Under the pieces are notes generated by a model. It worked only from the letters and a program-made list of their open reading frames with translations. It was not told the origin of the DNA and did not search any database. From assembly GCF_015732185.1 (NCBI RefSeq), contig NZ_WIQM01000008.1, positions 310,001 to 374,000 of the forward strand: DNA of 64,000 bases, read 5' to 3'. Of the stretch, positions 59,371-64,000 are shown one piece after another. Origin of the DNA: Pectinatus haikarae (lineage in GTDB: Bacteria > Bacillota > Negativicutes > Selenomonadales > Selenomonadaceae). Position 1 is the stretch's first letter. Each line of letters starts with the position of its first letter. Position numbers and translations under genes: made by a program.

Positions 59371-60638
59371 AAATTTTCCTGAGAAAGTGATTTTTTCAAT
59401 TCGGCTTCCAGTGATATGTTATTGTATAAAACTGCCTCAATGGGAGTAAGTTCAACAGTATCCGAGGCTGCTGAAAATGAAGTTAGAAGACGCCCGCTTT
59501 CAGCGGTGTAAATGGTATAGGCCGTTGATACGTAAAAACTGTTTTTAACGTATTTTTGACGAGTTATGGTTATATCCGTTTTGACCAGATATTTGATCGC
59601 ACTGAAAGCGGGCGGAGAAACCGATGAGTTCTCCCAGACGGTGTTTTTGATATAATGAGAAATGTTATCCTGTAAAACAGAACGAATATAAAAATCAATA
59701 TTTTCGTTGTCATTATTGAAATCAATATTGAATGTCGGTTTTGCAAAGAATATTTTTCCGGCTGAGGAGGACGCAGCCGGCTCTTTCTTATCATAATATT
59801 CACGCAGGCATATATCCAGATACAAAAGTATTTTGTGGCGAATTTTATCATCGAAGGAAGGCGGGGCGGCATACTTTATTTCCCGGCCAAATTGTCTGTA
59901 ATTGGGATTCAATACCTGGACAAGGTTGCGTACGGGATCACCGGACAGGACAATTCTGGAAAGATTGATATTTTCGCCGTAAGTTTTGGCAAAGGCTTCA
60001 TTGCCGACAGCCGGCGCACCAAAAGTGATGACACTTATCCGGCTGGGATCAAGCCCCATGCTGATAAGTTTTGCCGCGGTGAGAATTGCTGCTGCTCCGC
60101 CTAAACTGTGCCCTGTAATATACAGGTGGGCATGCGGGTCATTCCGCAGGATGGAAATAAATTTTTCACCGAGGGAAGGCTTATCATTTTGGGATGTAAA
60201 AAAAGCAGCCTGCACATAACGATTAAATCCGCTGTGTACCATCGGCAGTTGTCCGTTTGCGATCGAACTGGGGTCATTGCCGGAGAAAGGGACCATGTTG
60301 ATTTTCATATCACTGGAAACATCCTTCAAATCATCGGTACCACGCACAGAAAGTAAATAAGAATTTTCTCCCGGAATAAAATCGGTATTGGCTGCGGTGA
60401 AAAATTTTGAAGCTCCGTTTACCGGTGCTGCTTCCAGAAAATTAAAATCCCACCCGTATGAAGTAAGTACATTGCGCGCCAGGTCACCGTATTTATCGTT
60501 ATAAGCTGTCATCGACATTAATGCGCAAAGGTACTGAGCCTTGGCATCATACTCTGCTGACTGAGCAAAGGCGCTGGTAAGGGCAAAGGCGGAAAAGAAA
60601 TATATATAAATGATTATTTTCAGAAAATTTTTAAGCAT
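59367..60638 (-). CDS. Exported class 3 lipase
   Basis: A 423-residue secreted or periplasmic hydrolase. There is a signal peptide (residues 1-27, cut after AFAQ or so) and a lipase 3 domain with the nucleophile elbow ITGHSLGGAAA (Ser) at about 175, the catalytic Asp in VLSGDPVRNL, and VSVRGTDDLKD-like LSVRGTDD for the oxyanion region. The C-terminal 130 residues are of unknown fold. It would hydrolyse acyl esters outside the cytoplasm. Its stop lies in the short repeat copy. Confidence 0.85.
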   Translation of the reverse strand: MLKNFLKIIIYIYFFSAFALTSAFAQSAEYDAKAQYLCALMSMTAYNDKYGDLARNVLTSYGWDFNFLEAAPVNGASKFFTAANTDFIPGENSYLLSVRGTDDLKDVSSDMKINMVPFSGNDPSSIANGQLPMVHSGFNRYVQAAFFTSQNDKPSLGEKFISILRNDPHAHLYITGHSLGGAAAILTAAKLISMGLDPSRISVITFGAPAVGNEAFAKTYGENINLSRIVLSGDPVRNLVQVLNPNYRQFGREIKYAAPPSFDDKIRHKILLYLDICLREYYDKKEPAASSSAGKIFFAKPTFNIDFNNDNENIDFYIRSVLQDNISHYIKNTVWENSSVSPPAFSAIKYLVKTDITITRQKYVKNSFYVSTAYTIYTAESGRLLTSFSAASDTVELTPIEAVLYNNISLEAELKKSLSQENL

Positions 60639-60762
60639 AATATCACCTTGCCTGTATTAACAAAAACAGATAATGCGAACTATTTGCGGCTGCAGTTTTA
60701 AATTATGCAGCCGTTCTCTAAATCATTCTACCATAGTTTTACCATTGCTGAAATATTTTTGA

Positions 60763-60791
60763 TTGCAAGAATTAGGGAGCAGTGCTATAAT
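60763..60791 (+). promoter_or_regulatory. Promoter of the metal ATPase gene
   Basis: TTGCAA (60763-60768), 17-base spacer, TATAAT (60786-60791). Confidence 0.7.
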
Positions 60792-60796
60792 ATAAC

Positions 60797-60816
60797 ATAT
60801 GAACAAATAATCATAT
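60797..60816. promoter_or_regulatory. ArsR/SmtB-type operator of the metal ATPase gene
   Basis: ATATGAACAAATAATCATAT, an ATATGA-N8-TCATAT palindrome resembling known SmtB/CzrA/CadC sites, covers the expected transcription start. No ArsR-family gene is in the window. Confidence 0.6.
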
Positions 60817-60851
60817 AATAATATAATAATATTAAAACGAGGTGACATGCA

Positions 60852-62804
60852 ATGCCGAACAGAAATAAAAATGCAGAAGAGGCCGTATCCTGCGCGGCTG
60901 AGGAAACATGTGGCTGTTCATGCTGCCAGCATGAAGATGCGGACAGACAGATAGATACGGGAGTATGGTATAAGAGCAGTGAATTTTATGAGATCTTTAT
61001 CGGTGCGGTTTTTTTTATTGCGGCACAGATGCTTTCGTTCTATAGTGCTGCATATCAATTACCTCTGCTGATAATTTCGTATCTTATTCTTGGCAAGGAT
61101 ATACTTTTGAGTGCCGGACGGAATATTTTGAACGGACGAGTGTTTGATGAAAATTTTCTCATGAGTATAGCTACGATCGGTGCTTTCGCCATTGAAGAAT
61201 ATCCGGAAGCGGTCGGGGTAATGCTTTTTTTCAGAGTCGGCGAATTTTTTGAAGAACGTGCTGCGAATAAAAGCCGTAAACAAATAATAGATGCGGTAGA
61301 CATGCGCCCGGAAACTGTCATGCTCGTTGATGAAAATAATGAGGTAACAACTGTAGCCGCCGATCAGGCTGCCGTTGGCGATATTATTATGGTTCGGCCG
61401 GGAGACAGGATACCTCTTGACGGCACCGTGATCGAGGGCGTGAGCCAGATTGATGCTTCACCGCTTACAGGAGAATCCGTGCCCGTAATGGCTGCCGAAG
61501 GCGGCACTGTTCTGTCAGGCTGCATAAATAAAACCGGTGTGCTGAAAATAAGGGTAGAGAAGGTACTGGCGGAGTCAATGGTATCAAAAATTTTAGCCGC
61601 AGTACAGAGCGCCGCAGCCAACAAGCCGCGCATACAACGCTTTATTTCACGTTTTGCAAGAGTGTATACGCCTATAGTTGTGGTAATAGCGGTATTGATA
61701 GCAGTTATTCCTTCTTTAATGACGGGACAATGGCATGATTATATATATATTGCGCTTACCTTTCTGGTCATAAGCTGCCCGTGTGCTTTGGTGCTTAGTG
61801 TTCCGCTGGCTTTTTTTTCAGGAATAGGCACAGCGTCACGTCAGGGGATTTTATTTAAAGATGGTGCGGCAATAGAAGCATTGACACAGATCAAGGCCGC
61901 CGCTTTAGATAAAACAGGTACAATAACACAAGGAATTTTTGCTGTTCAGGAAATAAAAGCCGGCAATAATTTTACAGAGGATGAAATACTGCAGTTTTGT
62001 GCGTCGGCAGAAAATGCGTCATCTCATCCTCTGGCGGTAAGTATAGTGCGGCAGGCAAAAGAAAAGATGCTGGATATAAAACCGGCGGCGGATATAGAAG
62101 AAGTTTCCGGCAAAGGGGTCAAGGCATATATTGATAATAAAAAAATAGTGTGCGGCAATGCGGCATTTATGCAGGATCATAATATTCAAATAGGAGATGC
62201 GGCAGAAAAAACCGCAGTATATCTAGCCGTTGACGGTCAGTATGCGGGCTGTATTGTCCTGGGCGATAAAATAAAGGAAGATGCGGTCGGAGCTATCGCA
62301 AAACTGAAACAGCAGGGAATAAGTGTTGCCATGTTGACAGGAGATTCCGCGGAGGGAGCGGCATCGGCTGCCCGCGAGGCAGGGATAGATATAATTCACG
62401 CAAGGCTTCTGCCGCAGGAAAAATTGGACATACTGCAAAAAATACGTTCTGAAAAAGGAAAAGTCCTGTTTGTCGGTGACGGTATAAATGATGCACCTGT
62501 TCTTGCCAACGCAGACGTAGGCGCTGCTATGGGGTCGGGGGCCGATGCGGCTATAGAGGCAGCTGATGTCGTTTTCATGACATCTCGTGTGGATGCCATT
62601 CCGTATGCGTTGAAACTGGCTAAAACAACGCGAGCCATTGCAGTTCAAAATGTTATTTTTGCTTTGGCGGTAAAATTGATAATAATGATATGCGGTCTTT
62701 TGGGATATGCTTCCTTATGGAGTGCTGTTTTTGCGGATACAGGAGTTGCGATAATCTGTGTGTTGAATGCGGTACGTATTCTGTATAGTGATCGTTTTGC
62801 TTAG
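60852..62804 (+). CDS. Heavy-metal P-type ATPase (Zn2+/Cd2+/Pb2+ type)
   Basis: A 650-residue P1B ATPase. The N-terminus is a short Cys/His-rich segment (CAAEETCGCSCCQHED) and lacks a full HMA domain. Then come transmembrane helices, the CPC motif in ISCPCALVLS, the phosphorylated Asp in DKTGTIT, SSHPLA, MLTGDS, and VGDGINDAPVLANADVGAAMG. The last membrane helix carries FADTGVAIICVLNAVR, the Asp-x-Gly pattern of the Zn/Cd/Pb group. It exports soft metal ions across the inner membrane. Ribosome site GAGGTG. The ArsR-type operator upstream suggests metal induction. Confidence 0.93.
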   Translation: MPNRNKNAEEAVSCAAEETCGCSCCQHEDADRQIDTGVWYKSSEFYEIFIGAVFFIAAQMLSFYSAAYQLPLLIISYLILGKDILLSAGRNILNGRVFDENFLMSIATIGAFAIEEYPEAVGVMLFFRVGEFFEERAANKSRKQIIDAVDMRPETVMLVDENNEVTTVAADQAAVGDIIMVRPGDRIPLDGTVIEGVSQIDASPLTGESVPVMAAEGGTVLSGCINKTGVLKIRVEKVLAESMVSKILAAVQSAAANKPRIQRFISRFARVYTPIVVVIAVLIAVIPSLMTGQWHDYIYIALTFLVISCPCALVLSVPLAFFSGIGTASRQGILFKDGAAIEALTQIKAAALDKTGTITQGIFAVQEIKAGNNFTEDEILQFCASAENASSHPLAVSIVRQAKEKMLDIKPAADIEEVSGKGVKAYIDNKKIVCGNAAFMQDHNIQIGDAAEKTAVYLAVDGQYAGCIVLGDKIKEDAVGAIAKLKQQGISVAMLTGDSAEGAASAAREAGIDIIHARLLPQEKLDILQKIRSEKGKVLFVGDGINDAPVLANADVGAAMGSGADAAIEAADVVFMTSRVDAIPYALKLAKTTRAIAVQNVIFALAVKLIIMICGLLGYASLWSAVFADTGVAIICVLNAVRILYSDRFA

Positions 62805-62824
62805 AATCTTGGACAAAAATGAGA

Positions 62825-62862
62825 GGGCAGGGATCGGTAAAATCCCCTGCCCTTTTATTTTT
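62825..62862 (+). terminator. Terminator of the metal ATPase gene
   Basis: GGGCAGGGAT pairs with ATCCCCTGCCC (one bulge), followed by TTTTATTTTT. Confidence 0.85.
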
Positions 62863-62878
62863 GGCATGCATTATTTAA

Positions 62879-63011
62879 TTTATCCGATGACTACCCGCTC
62901 TAATACTCCCGCTTTTGCAAGCGGTGAATAAAGAGCGGCTAACTCTCTAGATAATTTCGACTACTATTCAGGTGGAATCAAAACACCGTCTGAATAGTAG
63001 TCTCCATTTAT
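62879..63011. repeat. Structured repeat, long copy
   Basis: Same ends as the copy at 59309 (TTTATCCGATGACTAC ... TCCATTTAT). The 70 bases between the direct GACTAC repeats (62889-62894 and 62959-62964) hold nested hairpins: CCGCTCT/AGAGCGG outside CCGCTT/AAGCGG. The terminal hairpin GACTACTATTCAG/CTGAATAGTAGTC is 13 perfect pairs. The minus-strand reading, ending GGGTAGTCATCGGATAAA, recalls right ends of IS200/IS605-type elements, so it may be a decayed or non-autonomous element (inference). Confidence 0.75.
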
Positions 63012-63034
63012 GGGATACTCTGCTGAGCATTACT

Positions 63035-64000
63035 CTAAAAATAATCCAGCAGGAAGGATTCTAATTCAGCCTGTGTTTTTATCTGATACAGTCTGTCACA
63101 CCAATTATCATCGTTTATATATTGAAGAAGTACCGCAAGAAAATCCAAATGCCTCGTCTGATCGATCGGCGCCAAGCATATAATGCATTTTATATGTTTG
63201 CCTCTGCTCAGAGAAACGGGATTTTTACATAAAGCGATTGAAACAGAAAGGCTTAAAACACCATCTTCAGGTTTGGCGTGGGCCAGAAGTACACCTTTGC
63301 CTAAGAGCATGTAGTTGCCATTTTTTTCGGTCAGTTCGATGATTCTGTCCACATAATGTTCACGGATAAAATTGTGGCGCAATAATGGACGGAAAGCGGT
63401 ACGGACTGCCTCTTTCCAATTAGGAAGGTTAAAAGGAATGAATGTAATATATTTTAAAAGAGAGCTCGGCTCATCTTTTGATGAGGCGGGGATTTTCCAA
63501 TGTTCCTGCCGGTTTTTTTGAAAATATTCCTGCAAACCATTGCATAATCCAGTCGCATCTTCAATTTTTGCGTAATTGGCAATCAAATCCATAAGAGGCT
63601 GAATACTTTCCCGTTTATATTCTGAAACAGCAAATCCTAATGATAATAATTTTTTGTTCAGTAAACTCCATTCATATTTTGTCGGCAACGCAGAAATCTG
63701 CAGAACAGGAATGGGTTTTGACGTGTTTTGCTCTAAAAAGGTGGTTGTAATGATCAAGCCAATACTGTGAAGGGACAGACGTAAATATTCTGACATGCGG
63801 AATGGACCGGAAAAAAGAAGATGGGGATATTTTTCGCGCAATTGCATTAAAAGGAATTGTGAGGTACCGATCCCGCTGGAGCAGACCACTAAAATCTGTT
63901 TACGATCTTCTTTTAACTGATCTGTGCGAATATCACTGCCAAAATATGTGGTGAGCAGAGCAATTTCATCATCAGAGGGCTGCTTTCCCAAATAATCAGT
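63035..64000 (-). CDS. PTS-regulated transcriptional regulator, C-terminal part (PRD end, IIB-like, IIA-like)
   Basis: Partial gene, open to the window edge; about 322 residues are visible. They begin at the end of a PRD (SDDEIALLTTYFG), followed by a galactitol-type IIB-like domain with VVCSSGIGTSQFLLMQL (phosphocysteine) and, after a linker, a IIA-like domain (about 180-318) with LLAHAKPEDGV (phosphohistidine). This is the usual C-terminal half of MtlR/BglG-type PTS activators. The missing N-terminal HTH and PRDs lie beyond 64000. A UUG at 63991 is internal, not the start. Target unknown. Confidence 0.83.
   Translation of the reverse strand, partial: TDYLGKQPSDDEIALLTTYFGSDIRTDQLKEDRKQILVVCSSGIGTSQFLLMQLREKYPHLLFSGPFRMSEYLRLSLHSIGLIITTTFLEQNTSKPIPVLQISALPTKYEWSLLNKKLLSLGFAVSEYKRESIQPLMDLIANYAKIEDATGLCNGLQEYFQKNRQEHWKIPASSKDEPSSLLKYITFIPFNLPNWKEAVRTAFRPLLRHNFIREHYVDRIIELTEKNGNYMLLGKGVLLAHAKPEDGVLSLSVSIALCKNPVSLSRGKHIKCIICLAPIDQTRHLDFLAVLLQYINDDNWCDRLYQIKTQAELESFLLDYF

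Overview
This 64 kb window looks like the chromosome of a Negativicutes-type bacterium, that is, a Firmicute with an outer membrane. It combines Gram-negative envelope genes (an RND pump with a lipoprotein adaptor) with Firmicute-type features: PRD/PTS regulators, monofunctional AroH chorismate mutase, a yybP-ykoY leader, many UUG starts and many strong intrinsic terminators. G+C is moderate (about 40% by eye). This assignment is an inference; no rRNA is present.

Layout. 1-2024: the 3' end of a sorbitol PTS operon (IIA end, an HPr-like protein, sorbitol-6-P dehydrogenase, fructose-6-P aldolase-like). 2104-2982: a Mn2+ (yybP-ykoY) riboswitch and TerC-type exporter. 3062-9993: an aldo/keto reductase, an exported hypothetical protein, an AcrAB-type pump and its divergent MarR regulator. 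10028-15278: a 2-hydroxyacid dehydrogenase, an ACT-PAS-sigma54 activator, alanine dehydrogenase behind a clear -24/-12 promoter, and a beta-hydroxyacid dehydrogenase. 15390-18113: catabolic acetolactate synthase, an orphan cobalamin riboswitch RNA on the minus strand with its own promoter and two terminators but no gene, and a thioredoxin. 18290-20341: an amidohydrolase, tRNA-Gly(CCC) and ribulose-phosphate epimerase. 20603-29804: a polyol PTS cluster (PRD regulator, IIA, IIB, IIC, two zinc dehydrogenases, RpiB, a second epimerase, an AraM-like dehydrogenase). 29878-33992: HAD phosphatase, ThiD/PdxK kinase, UbiB-like kinase, AroH.

34103-45686 is a sugar-acid island made of two divisions. The first is a GntR gene followed by an RspA/ManD-type dehydratase, MFS carrier, RspB-type dehydrogenase and KduD-type SDR. 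The second is uxuA, uxuB, an L-gulonate dehydrogenase-like gene, an MHS-type carrier and a second GntR gene. Each regulator has a recognisable palindromic operator at its own promoter and at the catabolic promoter next to it. Both divisions should feed hexonates/hexuronates toward 2-keto-3-deoxygluconate.

45743-64000 is mostly housekeeping: YgjP-type metallopeptidase, PanE-like reductase, TauE exporter, Fur/PerR regulator, tRNA-Ser(GGA), an orphan LivJ-type binding lipoprotein behind a leader terminator, enolase, amino-acid permease, YigZ, flavin reductase, SerC, QueF, HD-GYP protein, cob(I)alamin adenosyltransferase, an exported class 3 lipase, a Zn/Cd P-type ATPase with an ArsR/SmtB-like operator, and the C-terminal part of another PTS regulator. 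Two copies of a structured palindromic repeat flank the lipase-ATPase segment.

No CRISPR array, rRNA operon, intact insertion sequence or phage was seen. The most interesting items are the orphan cobalamin riboswitch RNA, the sigma54/EBP circuit for alanine dehydrogenase, the polyol PTS cluster of unassigned substrate, the variant HPr-like protein, the two paired GntR operator sets, the attenuated orphan binding protein and the two-copy structured repeat.
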